64,000 bases of DNA, taken from positions 433,722-497,721 of the forward strand of contig JACVVK020000481.1 of assembly GCA_018292915.2 (NCBI GenBank), written 5' to 3'. The translations under genes and the position numbers were made by a program. The notes below the pieces were generated by a model. It did no database searches, was not told the DNA's origin, and worked only from the letters and a program-made list of their open reading frames with translations. This DNA comes from Batillaria attramentaria (taxonomy: Eukaryota > Mollusca > Gastropoda > Batillariidae). This document shows, piece after piece, positions 54,096 to 64,000 of this stretch (position 1 is the stretch's first letter; each line of letters starts with the position of its first letter).

Positions 54096-57000
54096 ATGTC
54101 TTTCAGTCGGTATGAAGCGGTCATAGTGGTGTAGAGGAATGCATTCTGAATGTCATGAGGGATCACACAGCGGGGTGTCAGCCGCACGGTCGGAGGTACT
54201 TAGAAAAAGGTAGAATTCAGAGTCGGCAAAAACTAGACTGACTGCCGGGCGCACGGTACGACTGGTGGGGATATTGGTAGAAACGGGAAAAAAGAATAGC
54301 ATAGGAAAACGTGCCGTTGAACCGCTAACTATCTAGTGAAGCACAACGTAATTTGCATGTCGATTCTACTGGTATATAACAACAGTATGGTGTAGCCGCC
54401 GGAGTAGTGGAAAATAAGGTTTAAAGGAAGAAGTACTGGATTCTGTGAAATGGCTGATCAGTGCCGTAGAAACGCGAAAATTTTTCTGATGGCTTTCAGT
54501 CGACAGGACAGGGATAGGGCGACTTTTAACAACGTGTGGGACCAGCTTAAGCGCGACACGCCGGCGCGCGACTCTTCCCGTTCGAACCTCACATTGCTGC
54601 ATGCCACGTGTGACCGTATTGTGTCTACTCCGACTAGCCAGCATGAACTCAAATCCCTAGGCGGACACCGGCCAGCTAATAAGTAAGTTTTTATTTTGAA
54701 TTCACTCTCGTATTTTGTATTGCTAGTTTTGTCAGTCTTCTTTTCCAGACAAAGGTTTATTTTACCGATTAGGTTCCTTTGATCTGGTTGAACACGTGGT
54801 CTCTGGACGGTTTTCCGGCCTTGCTGTACGAGTGTATGATTGCTGGCCTTTGTTTCAGTGTTTCGCGTTTTTCGGCAAGTTTCAGTCACAGTGTTATATC
54901 TGTAGTGGACAAATAAATGTCTAATGGGCCTCTGATGTCTTTCAGTCGGTATGAAACGGTCATAGTGGTGTAGAGAAATGCATTCTGAATCCGGTCATAG
55001 AGGTGTAGGGGAATGCATGCTGAATGTCATGGTGTGTGACACAAGATAGTGTCTGTCGTCAAAAATATGTAAAAGAGGTTAGAAGTTGGGAGTCAAATAC
55101 ACAACGGCGGGGATATGGGTAGGATCGGGGGGGGGGGGGGGGACAAAGCAAACCACAAAAACGTTTGTTATAGGAAAACTGGTGGTTAAGCCGCGGAGAC
55201 ACCTACTGATGCACAACGAGAATTACATGCTGAATCTTATGGTATATAACACCAGTACAGTGTAACCGTCGGAGTAGTGGAAAATAAAGTTTAAAGGAGC
55301 AGAAACTGGATTCCGGGAAATGGCTGACAGGTGCGGTAGAAAACGGGAGAATCAGTTTGTCTGATGATGATCTGAATGATTTCAGCCGGCATGAAACGGC
55401 AGCGGTAGTGTAGGGGAATGCCTTATGATGTAAGACACAAGGTGGTTTCAGCCGTCAGAGGTACTTAGTAAGAAGTTAGAAGTTGAGAGTCGGCAAATAG
55501 TTAATACACAGACTGACTGCAGGGCGCACGACGTCCGGGATAATGGCAGAATGGAGAAAAAAGTAGAATAGGAAAACGTGCCGTTGAGCCGCGTAGCTAT
55601 CTATCAATTCACAATGAGATTTACATGCTGAATCTAATGGTATATAACAGCAGTATGGTGTAGCCGTCGGAGTAGTGGAAAATATGGTTTAAAGGAGCAG
55701 ATACTGGATTTGGTGAAATGGCTGATCATCGCGGTAGCAAACGCGAAAATTTATCTGATGGCTTCCAGCCGGAATGGAACCGTCATAGTAATGCAGGGGA
55801 ATGCACGTTGAATGTCATGGTGTATGGCACAAGATGTTGTCAGTCGTCAGTGGTATGTAGAAAGAGTTTACAAGATGGGAGTCGGCAAATACAGAGACTT
55901 ACTGTCGGGCCAACGATGGTGGGGATATTTATAGGTTGGATCGGGAAAAACATGTTTGTTATAGGAAAACTAGTCGTTGATCCGCTTACCCATCTAGTGA
56001 TGCACAAGGAGCATTGCATGCGGAATCTAATGGTGCATAATAACGGTATGGTGTAGCCGTCGGAGTAGTGGAAAATAAGGTTTAAAGGAGCAGATGCTGG
56101 ACTGATGAGGTGAAATGGTGGATCAGTGCGGTAGGAAACGCGAAAAGTTCTCTGCCGGCATGAAATGGTCATAGTAGTGTAGGGGAATGCATGCTGAATG
56201 TCATGGTGTTTGATACAAGATGCTGTCAATGGTCAGAAATATGTAGGAAGAGGTTACAAGTTAGGAGTCAGCAGGTACATCGGCTGCCCTGCATACGGCG
56301 GCGGAGGCGCGGAAAGTGAGATGAAAAGGATCGGGGAAAACTTGAGTTATCATCGGAATACGGGCAGTTCAGCCCCTTAGCCAACTAGTGATGAACAACG
56401 AAAAGTGCATGCTGTATCTGATGTTATATAACATCAGTATGGTGTAGCCGTCGGAGTAGTGGAAAATGTGTTTGAAAGGGACAGACCCTGCATTCGGTGA
56501 AATGGTTGATGAGTGCTGTAAAAAACGGGAGAATCTCATGGCCCTCTGATTGCTTTCAGTCGGTATGAAACTGTCATAGTAGTGTAGTGTAGAGAAATGC
56601 ATGCTGAATGTCCTGATGTATGACACAAATGTGTTGTCAGTCGTCAGAGGTACTCAGAAAGAGATTAGAAGTTGGGAGTCGGCAAATACACAGACTGACT
56701 GCGCGGGCGCTCCACGACGGGCATATTGGTAGAATCGGGGGGGGGGGGGGGGGTATATCATAGGAAAACGTGCCGTTGAGCCGCTTAGCTATCTAGTGAT
56801 GCACAACGAGATTTGCATGCCGAATCTAATGGTATAATTATAACAACAGTATGGTGTAGCCGTCGGAGTAGTGGAAAATATGGTTAAAAATTAAAGGAAG
56901 AAGTAATGGATTCTGTGAAGTGGCTGGTCAGTGCCGTAGCAAACGCGAAGATTTATCTGATGGCTTTCAGCCGGCATCAAACGGTCATAACATTGTAGGG

Positions 57001-57388
57001 GAATGCATGCTGAATGCCATGGTGTATGACACAAAATTGTGTCAGTCGTCGGAAAGATGTTAGAAGTTGGGAGTCGGCAAATACACAACGGTGGGGATAT
57101 GGGTAGGATCGGGGAAAAAAGAAAAGAAAAAACCCAACAAAACGTTTGTTATAGGAACACTGATCGTTGAGCCGTTTAGACATCTAGTGATGCACAACGA
57201 GAATTGCATGTTGAATCTAATGGTATATAACACCAGTACAGTGTAACCGTCGGAGTTGTGGAAAATAAGGTTTACAGGAGTAGATACTGGATTCGGGGAA
57301 AAAAAACGGGAGAATTTAGTCTGATGATGATCTGATGGCATTCAGTCGGCATGAAACGGTCGTAGTAGTGTAGAAAAATGCATGCTTA

Positions 57389-58037
57389 GGCTGCAAGTAT
57401 AGTGCATCCGTGTCGTACACGGCTGCACGGGTCTTGAAATTGAGTATAGTGACCTGTGCGTAAGCCTGCTGCAACACACAACATGGTGCGATGTTCTCCC
57501 AAGCAAAGCACAGCATATCTCTGTTCGAGTGGTTCTTGTCACTCTTTGTGTAAATAAACTGAATTCTCGCGCTCTCACTGCTTCAATTAGCTTTTCGTCG
57601 AATATGTTAACCGCCAAAGGTGTACCTTTCTCCTTGCATATTATTTTTACGAAGCATTCTACCTCAGGCTAAATAGTGTTTCGCCGCATGAAGCAGAAAG
57701 CCGCGTAACCAGAGACTGTCCATTCTCAAACAAATATTTGGGACTGGAATTGCACTTTGAGTTTGTCCGTCACAAGTATTTCGTCATCCATGTTGGGAAG
57801 TCGGGGAACTCCAGCAAAAAGTTTAAAAAGAGTTCTGCCCCTTCACCCGTGATGCCGTGAAACGTGCGGTTCGCGCAAACGTCGGAAACACGGGGTCTGA
57901 TTGTACGGGTCGGGTCGGGTGCAGTATACTCTGTTTCTGTCGCCTCTAGTATAAGCCCACGAAAGGATTGCCTGGGTCCGAGCACTTCTTAGTTACCGTG
58001 CGGCCGTGTACGACACGGATGCACTATACTCGCAGCC
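57389..58037. mobile_element. Harbinger-like MITE, TTA target duplication
   Basis: The ends read GGCTGCAAGTATAGTGCATC and, from the right, GGCTGCGAGTATAGTGCATC, continuing CGTGTCGTACACGGC for about 43 bp. TTA flanks both ends (57386-57388, 58038-58040). It interrupts the 390-bp array unit at GCATGCT|GAATGTC. A 3-bp TTA/TAA duplication and GG-starting ends fit PIF/Harbinger. The 649-bp interior has no transposase. Confidence 0.75.
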
Positions 58038-58621
58038 TTAATGTCATGATGCAAGACGCAAGGTGGTGTCAGCCGTCAGAGGTACTTAGAAAGAGGTTAG
58101 AAGTTGGGAGTCGGCAAATACACAGACTGACTGCAGGGCGCACGACGGCGGGGATATTGGCAGGATCGGGGAAAAAAAGTATATTATAGGAAAACGAGCC
58201 GTTGAGCCGCTTACCTATCTAGCGATGTACAACGAGATTTACATGCTGAATCTATGGTATATAACAGCAGTATGGTGTAGCTGTTGGAGTAGTGGAAAAT
58301 TTGGTTTAAAGGAGCAGATACTGGATTTTGGTGAAATGGCTGATGAGCGCGGTAGCAAACGCGAAAATTTATCTGACTTTCAGATATGAAACGGCCACAG
58401 TAGTGTAGGGGAATGCATCCTTCAATGTCATGATGTATGACACAAGATGGTGTCAGTCGTCAGCAGTACGTAGAAAGATGTTACAAGTTGGGAGTCATAC
58501 ATAGAATGACTGCCGGGTACACGACGGCGGGGACATGGATAGGATCGAGAAAAAAAAGTTAGTTATAGGAAAAATGTTTAGTTCACGGATTTGACGTCAT
58601 ATATCTTTCTCTCTCCCTACC

Positions 58622-58807
58622 AGAGCCAGGGTAGCGGAATGGTAGAGCTTTGGACTTCTAATGATCTGGTCGTGAGTTTGTATCCCTGCTGGAGCCAAAC
58701 ATTTGTGCTGTTTTTTGGGGGGTTTTTGGGTTTTTTTTTTTCTTCGTTGTCCCATCTTTGATATCACCCGTATGTGGTGGAAAAGGACGTTAAACCCCCA
58801 AACACCC
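58622..58807 (+). mobile_element. tRNA-SINE, full length with internal poly-G/T expansion
   Basis: AGCCAGGGTAGCGGAATGG, TTCTAATGATCTGGTCG, GTGAGTTTGTATCCC, then a GGGGGGTTTTTGGG/T run, then TTTGATATCACCCG and GGACGTTAAACCCCC. Confidence 0.75.
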
Positions 58808-60421
58808 AGCTACTCCCTCTCTCCTAAGATTCTAGATCTGCTATAGCGGAGCGGATATAGTGTGTTTCACAGAAAGCACAGTCTATTGGGTCAATACTGC
58901 AGCAATGTTGCTTTTGCCTCGGAATCCAGGTACAAGGAGTAGCGTACCCCGAACTGGCACTGCACCGCTTCGCGCGGCGTGCTCTATCGCCTTTGCTGAA
59001 GCAAGCTGCACCTGCACACGCACTGAATTGCGGTTCCAATAGAGCTGGCTGAGCGCGCGCGTGCTGCCCCTGCCAGCCCCTAGACCTCGCGCGTTATTCC
59101 ACGCACGTGTTTCGCATTCGCATGCACATGCAGTGATTTTTGTGTTTAGACCAAGGCCGCCATTTTGAAACCACTCTGGCACCGTGCATTTGGTGAGACC
59201 TCCGCGGCAAACAGTTGTAATCATCAGCCTGGATTTCAGGTATTTTTGTTTATTTATCAGTATGAAAATCTAAGGCAAAGTTGCATTTAATCACTGAAAA
59301 CAATGTCGTCGGTATCCTACTGGTCAGAAAGGAGGAAAATCAGAAAAACAGCTAGAGATGAGGTGTGTGCTAGTCAGTCTTGCTGATTGTCGATGTCCAC
59401 TTGGCATGATTCAGAAACTTGTTCAGGTTTTACACACGAAAGACAGGATATTCAAAAAGACCAAATGTCAGTTCTTTCAACTGTCCTGGTTATACTTCAT
59501 CTGAAAGTTGTAGTATAGAACTGCCCGCTACAAATGTACTGTGCGTAGAAACTGCAGGATCAAAGGTTGACCCATATCAGTGTCAGAGAGCGGCGCCATT
59601 GGCACCGTTAGTAGAAGGGGTTAACCAAGATGATAACATTGATGAAACGTTTGATGTCGACGAAAAGGAAGATGATATAGGTATCTAGGAGTTTTTAGAT
59701 GAAGTTGAAGCAAGAGACTCATCAACTGAAGAGGTTAATTCCAGCGACAGAGATGGTGAACACTTCAGTTCAGCAGGAAGAAACACGAAAGATCCCAAAT
59801 TTAGCAATTGAACTTTTGTGGGCTACAACTTTCTGCATTTTCTGCTTTGTTAGTCATACTTGGCATTTTTCAACCTGACCTCCCAAAATATGCAAGAACT
59901 CTGTTAAAAACACCTCGTAATACTGTAGTACTATGAAAGTCAACTGAAAATGGATCATACTTGCACTGTGGCATTTTCAAGTTTTTGTCCAAAATGATGC
60001 AACTTAAGAGATTTTCTTTGTGGCTGTCTTCCAGACACCCCTGTCATTTCACTATAGATAAATATTGATGGCTTACCTGTTTCTAAAAGTGGTTACAAAC
60101 AACTTTTGCCAATTCTTGCAAGAAATTGCAAACCCTTCTAAAAGCACATTTAATTTTTTTTTTTTTCAATCAGCTCTTTAGTAAGAATGGTTTAGCACTG
60201 AGTTTCTCCGTGTTTTTAATCAGAGTATTCTTTAGATGCAAGGGTGAAACATAGAAACACCACTTATAAAATGGCCAATGACATTTTTCCATTTGCAGAC
60301 TGTATTGGTGTATGATCCAAAATAAGTTGCATTCCTCTTTTGAAATGATCATCCCGGACATGACAGGTTTGCGAGACAGATGTACAGTGGTGCTTAATCA
60401 AATTTTCTATTTTATTTTCAG

Positions 60422-60691
60422 ACAAACTAGTGGAGCAACTATCACCCTTTTTTGCGAGGGTGCATACCCGACTTGATGACATACTCAGTCGGGTCACCAT
60501 CGTCGCTAACAGGGTAGGGAGGGTGGGGGAAGCCCTCAAAGCCCTACAACTTGGAGATGGCCATGTTGCTGCCCCAGCCCAGGCACCACCTCCAGCTCTG
60601 CCACCACGGCAGTACTGTGTAGAAACGAGGGACGATCTGGAGCTGCTGAGCACCCAGCTGGGTGAGCAAGCAGAAAGAAGCAACCAAGGCT
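60422..60691 (+). pseudogene. DINIDGLP-family gene, middle exon
   Basis: Between TTTTCAG and GTAAGT it encodes KLVEQLSPFFARVHTRLDDI, LSRVTIVANRVGRVGEALKA, a Pro/Ala-rich linker and YCVETRDDLELLSTQLGEQA. Heptad-like helix, proline linker, then an L-x-T-x-x-D-LE-L-x-x-L segment resemble the region leading into DUF4806. The exon itself has no stop. Confidence 0.45.
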
Positions 60692-60935
60692 GTAAGTAAA
60701 TTTGGGCTTTCATGACTGTAATCATCTGTACTTCTTACCACAGAACCGCGGCCAGTTTATCTCGCAGACTTGCTACTGACTTAAGTTCAGTAGTATGTCT
60801 TACAAAACTTGATACAGTGATTAAAGTGAAGGTACAAAGGAATACTTTAGTGGGTCATCAAGGTCATTGCCTTGGATTTTTGTAAAAAAATAAGAATGAA
60901 CCAAACGTAGGTGCACACTGATAAAAGGATGATTG

Positions 60936-61164
60936 CTGAGTATGACTGTTTCCTTTAAGATGTTAATAAAATATAATTGCAGGTCTGTTGAGTATGGGTG
61001 TGGGTGGGTGTTTGGGGGTTTAACGTCCTTTTCCACCACATAGGGTGATATCAAAGACGGGGCAACGATGAAAAAGCCAGCGCAAATATTTGGCCCCAGC
61101 CGGGCTCCTGTTGAGTATGACTGTTTCCTTTAAGATGTTAATAAAATATAATTGCAGGTCCTGT
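60936..61164 (+). repeat. ~58-bp direct duplication flanking a SINE, including a splice acceptor
   Basis: GTTGAGTATGACTGTTTCCT with TTTAAGATGTTAATAAAATA and TAATTGCAGGTC occurs left (60936-60994) and right (61108-61164) of the SINE. Length far exceeds a usual target duplication. Confidence 0.8.
60995..61107 (-). mobile_element. tRNA-SINE with truncated head
   Basis: Minus strand: the head starts in CCCGGCTGGGGCCAAATATT (B-box and upstream missing), then TTTTTCATCGTTGCCCCGTC and GGAAAAGGACGTTAAACCCC. Confidence 0.7.
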
Positions 61165-61295
61165 TCCTCTCAGCCATCGGGAGCACCAGCCGTGAGGAAA
61201 TTGTAAGCGCCAGCCTTAAGGAAATTGCCACAAAAATATGGAAGAGGCTCATCAGACATCTGCCCGAGACTTTCTTTTACCTATACATTGATTAA
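61159..61295 (+). pseudogene. DINIDGLP-family gene, possible DUF4806-like exon
   Basis: After TTGCAG the frame VLFLSAIGSTSREEIVSASL, KEIATKIWKRLIRHLPE resembles the L-x-x-IGG-T-x-x-E-x-I-x-x-x-L pattern at the start of DUF4806. Phase does not match the preceding exon, so either a shift or another exon is involved. Confidence 0.35.
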
Positions 61296-61807
61296 AGTCA
61301 AGAATAAAGGCAAGCTACGGGACCTTCAGCGTTTGCTGCACACCGTGTATGGTACATGTAGGTGAAAATATCCTGTTTGCGTGTGTCAACAATTTTATTA
61401 AACTACTGCTAAACAAACAGCTCTGTGATGAAAAGAATCACGTGTTTGGATTTTGGGTGTTTATTATATAACAAGCACTGTTGTATTTGTTATTAGTCAA
61501 AGTTAGGGGAAATTTTTTTATTAGGGGGTGGGGGGGGGGGTGATTAACCGGAAAAATGTTTTTTTTTCTCTCTCTCTCTCTCTCTCTGTAGATCCGTGTA
61601 CTTAGGTAAATTAGTACAGTTTAGATTTTTTCTGAGAAATTGTAAGTTACTGACTAAAATAGTATACATGTATGTAATACTGATGTTGCCAGGCAGGTCT
61701 GACAGTTACGAGAATTATCATATTTAATTGTTATTCCTACACATGCCATTACATATTCCACTGTTTTGTTCCAAACAGGGTTTCGCATTCCCCTTTCTGT
61801 TTTACAG
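61296..61807. other. Intronic/simple sequence
   Basis: Unremarkable AT-rich DNA with a poly-G run (61526-61540) and (TC)n (61567-61589). Confidence 0.4.
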
Positions 61808-61998
61808 AGTCGGTGGGGCAGAAGCACCCTGATGCTACCCTGGTTCAGCTAGATGCCTTAACTGCTATTTCGTCACGCGGTCAAGTGATAAGGGGGGCAA
61901 AAGCAGGAGCGAGAGAAAAGGAAACGCCAGCAGAGGGAGATGGAAAATCAATACAACAAACGAACCTGACATATCTTTTTGACCTTTTTCGTTATTGA
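61808..61998 (+). pseudogene. DINIDGLP-family gene, possible last exon
   Basis: After TTTTACAG: SVGQKHPDATLVQLDALTA, then a basic ISSRGQVIRGAKAGAREKET tail and stop TGA 61996-61998. A P-x-A-T-x-x-x-L/V-D-A-x-x segment near the C-terminus would fit the end of DUF4806 proteins; weak support. Confidence 0.3.
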
Positions 61999-62139
61999 AT
62001 GAAAGTTGAGCGCATGATGTGTTGTGTCATGGTTTACCTGTGATACTGTAAAAATTCCTACATTGTGTACCCGATTGTTTCAGGATCTACTCAATCTAAA
62101 ATTCAGCCAGTACAGGATCCATGCAAGGAAGACAGACAT

Positions 62140-62400
62140 TGCCCTAACACTGGATAAACATTGCATCCAAGAACAATCCAATATTGCATTCGAAGCACAT
62201 CCAATCTTTAGCCCATGTTGGAGTAATACGGGACCAATATTGGACTAATATGAGATAAAGATTTGATCTAATGAAAAATCCAATATTGCTCCAATATTAG
62301 ACCAATTTGTTCTTCCAACATTGGTCCAATATTGTAAATCAACATTGCCCAATTAAAAGAGCCAACATTGGGGTAATATTGCTGTGCTGTCTGGGTTGGT
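62140..62400. repeat. Short repeats of CCAATATTG
   Basis: CCAATATTG or CAATATTGG variants occur about nine times in both orientations, interspersed with CCAACATTGG, giving a strong self-complementary region. Confidence 0.7.
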
Positions 62401-62439
62401 AGGTCTTACAGACTTGAAAGGGGGGGGGGGGTGGACCTG

Positions 62440-62495
62440 CAACAATATTTGGAGAAACAACTTGATGGGATGGGGCCATTCCTCCTTGTTTGTTG
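62440..62495 (-). repeat. Repeat family H, truncated copy
   Basis: The minus strand AAACAAGGAGGAATGGCCCC, ATCCCATCAAGTTGTTTCTC matches the first 40 bp of the family H copies. Confidence 0.55.
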
Positions 62496-62599
62496 ACGGA
62501 AGTTTCCTTATTCTACCGACTTCTACTTATAATGATCTCTATTTACTTTCGACGCTGCAGCCACTATGTGTTATCCATCATACTCTTCTGCAGAGATAT

Positions 62600-62748
62600 G
62601 AATTAGGAATGTTTTGTGTTGGTGCAAAGCCATCAGCTAAAGGTAGTGAGTTCAAATCCCCAGTACGAGCCAGTATTTCCCTGTCTTTGACATCACCCTA
62701 TGTGGTTGAAAGTGATGTTAAATGCACAAATACCAACCCACCCATTTA
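62600..62748 (+). mobile_element. Diverged tRNA-SINE relative
   Basis: GTGAGTTCAAATCCCCAGTA, CCTGTCTTTGACATCACCC and GTTGAAAGTGATGTTAAATG follow SINE module order with many changes. Confidence 0.5.
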
Positions 62749-62889
62749 AAACGCTAGATGGATAAGTGGCACATCATCCCATTTTGCTACAAAAACTGTT
62801 TTCCATACTTATACACTCGACCTTTCAGCACAAAAATTGATAAATTCTGATAAATGGAAATACACAAAAGACTAAATGTGCCTGCATGT

Positions 62890-63625
62890 GTAAACAGCAA
62901 TGTCTGTGAGATAAAGATCGGTTAAGCGCAAAATCTGTATGTTAAATACAGACATATTTACACACTTGTCACACGGTAGCATGTAAAATGTCGGCATGAG
63001 GTAATAAAACAAAGGCATGGCTTCATATCCGGAAAATGGCGGTCATATAGAATTGGCTGTATTTATATTAAAGAGTTAAGTGATAAATTATGCGTGTCTG
63101 GCAAATGCCGCACCCGATACTGTGAAAATGAATGTGTGTGAGATCACTAAACGTGAAGTGCAAAATTTACATGTAAAAGGAAGACATGTGTATACACACT
63201 TTACACATTCTACCTGTAAAATGCGGGCATGAGCTAATAAAAGAAAAGCATGGCTTGCTATCCGGGAAACGGTGGTAGTATACAATTGGCTGTAGTTATA
63301 TGAACGGTTTAGATTATAAAATATGCGTGTATTGCAAAAGCCGCACCCAGCATAGCGAAAATAAATGTGTGCGAGATCACAAACCGTGAAGCGCAAAATT
63401 TACATGTAAAATGAAGACGTGTGCATACACACTTACACACTTTACACACTTGTGTTACACACTACCTGTAAAATGCGGTCATAACCAATTTTTGCTCAAA
63501 ACCAAATTTTTAGAGGTTTTAGATGCCCCTGATAACGTTTCAAATAAACCGCAAAATGCGGTCGACCGCATCTTGCAAGATGCCCGCGTCTTACATGAGT
63601 GATTTGTGCGTAAGCCCGCATTTTA
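62890..63625 (+). repeat. ~235-bp tandem repeat with TTTACATGTAAAATG core
   Basis: Units starting near 62890, 63130 and 63365 share GAGATCACTAAACGTGAAG-type, GCGCAAAATTTACATGTAAA, TGTAAAATGCGGGCATGAG and GGCATGGCTT segments. The core motif is related to the 37-bp repeats at 33.0-33.2 kb. Confidence 0.75.
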
Positions 63626-63636
63626 CAGGTAAAGCG

Positions 63637-63639
<3 letters not shown>

Positions 63640-63682
<43 letters not shown>

Positions 63683-63698
63683 ACACACACACACACAG
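63640..63698. repeat. (CA)n microsatellite
   Basis: CA run with one CC interruption. Confidence 0.95.
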
Positions 63699-63815
63699 AT
63701 TCTCACGTCTGTACGACAATATTGCATTTCTGCTGCTGTAATATTTGCCTCATATCCCCACCCCCTTCTCCCACGCCTACCCCGCTCTCCCTCTCCATCT
63801 CCTCCCTTCCTTCAG

Positions 63816-63903
63816 ATGAAGACCCCCGCGAAAAACAAAAACAAAAGAAAAAACAAACAAAACCCAATGAAATCAAAAGCTGCAACTGCAAGAAAACATG
63901 CAA
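63816..63903 (+). CDS. Candidate exon, Lys-rich with Cys motif
   Basis: A 75-bp, almost pure pyrimidine tract ends CTTCCTTCAG, then the exon runs to a GTAAGG donor at 63904. It encodes EDPREKQKQKKKQTKPNEIK and SCNCKKTCK. The spacing CxCxxxC with lysines resembles the start of a CXC-type (C-rich, Lys-rich) DNA-binding motif such as CNCKKxCxxxxCxC. The following cysteines would lie in the next exon, outside the window. No upstream partner is identified. Confidence 0.35.
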
Positions 63904-64000
63904 GTAAGGGACTGAGTGATGAATGGAGTTTTGCCAGTGAGAAAGATTACGTTTTTGTCTTTATTGGTCTGTCTTTGTTTTCTTTTTGTCGCCGGCAAAA

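Larger units (their letters stand above)
52230..58590 (+). repeat. ~390-bp tandem satellite array
   Basis: The landmark GTAGCCGTCGGAGTAGTGG recurs near 55262, 55660, 56053, 56443, 56855 and 57243, so the period is 388-412 bp. Diverged units lie at 52230-52960, 54095-54690, 54950-55260 and 58045-58590. Each unit carries GCATGCTGAATGTCATGG and GAGCCGCTTAGCTATCTAG-type segments. Short open frames inside are not conserved between units. Confidence 0.9.
59303..61998 (+). pseudogene. Degenerate gene of a multi-copy invertebrate family (DINIDGLP motif)
   Basis: Exon 1 (59303-59362) encodes MSSVSYWSERRKIRKTARDE and ends at GTGTGT. After an acidic region with in-frame stops (59430-59815), a shifted frame gives LLVILGIFQPDLPKYARTLL, KTPRNT, NGSYLHCGIFKF and, to about 60140, DINIDGLPVSKSGYKQLLPI. 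YW-x-x-RRKI, DARTLL-type and DINIDGLP motifs define a protein family scattered through invertebrate genomes, often with a C-terminal DUF4806. Its function is unknown to me and transposon association is likely. Stops and shifts indicate a dead copy. Downstream exons are listed separately. Confidence 0.5.

Noticed and set aside
57342..57985. Minus-strand frames in the TTA-flanked element as a transposase
   Set aside because: Short, unrelated to Harbinger transposase or Myb-like partners; the element is too small to be autonomous.

Overview
The window reads as nuclear DNA of an animal, most likely a lophotrochozoan and probably a mollusc. The reasons are spliced exons with GT/AG boundaries, a 5S-rRNA-derived SINE, a tRNA-derived SINE family present in about a dozen copies, CR1-like and Tx1/L1-like LINE pieces, and long satellites and dinucleotide runs. 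The species call is inference; the eukaryotic call is secure. Protein-coding sequence is sparse. Most long open frames are by-products of simple repeats or satellites.

Genes. (1) The last two visible exons of a monocarboxylate-transporter-like (SLC16) gene lie on + at 1620-1745 and 7924-8078. Their phases fit, and the 6.2-kb intron between them is packed with repeats. (2) A probable three-exon gene for a small secreted CUB protein lies on +: signal peptide 26008-26184, CUB domain 30284-30734, short tail 48741-48838. Phases agree at both junctions. Its introns hold most of the mobile DNA and a 6.3-kb satellite. (3) A degenerate gene of a multi-copy invertebrate family (DINIDGLP motif, possibly DUF4806-like) lies on + at 59303-61998. 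(4) A lysine-rich, cysteine-motif exon is possible at the right edge (63816-63903).

The most notable object is a 4,908-bp DNA transposon at 13080-17987. It has about 48-bp inverted ends, a TTAA target duplication, and a paralogous empty site 500 bp to its left. It carries two convergent, intron-containing genes: an acidic protein with a P2X7-like cysteine/zinc domain (+), and a THAP-plus-RNase-H-like transposase of Kolobok type (-) broken by several single-base shifts. Both start codons sit just inside the same 14-bp CRE-like palindrome, in mirror-image orientation.

Layout. 0-8 kb: SLC16 exons, and a 2-kb duplication whose two copies carry different nested insertions in the same SINE. 8-13 kb: repeat families with palindromic ends, a TA-flanked MITE, and a SINE with a pentamer tail. 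13-18 kb: the two-gene transposon. 18-25 kb: repeats, a LINE 3' end, and a foldback element with telomere-like repeats. 26-31 kb: the CUB gene, with a 3.5-kb pogo-like palindrome containing inverted minisatellites, a second foldback and the 5S-SINE. 31-33 kb: Tx1/L1-like LINE. 37.6-43.9 kb: 50-bp satellite with a 380-bp spacer, one unit circularly permuted. 44-52 kb: simple repeats, duplications and a G-rich foldback. 52-58.6 kb: about 390-bp tandem array interrupted by a Harbinger-like MITE. 58.8-64 kb: the degenerate DINIDGLP gene and short tandem repeats.

All coordinates and motifs come from reading the sequence by eye; no alignment or search was run.
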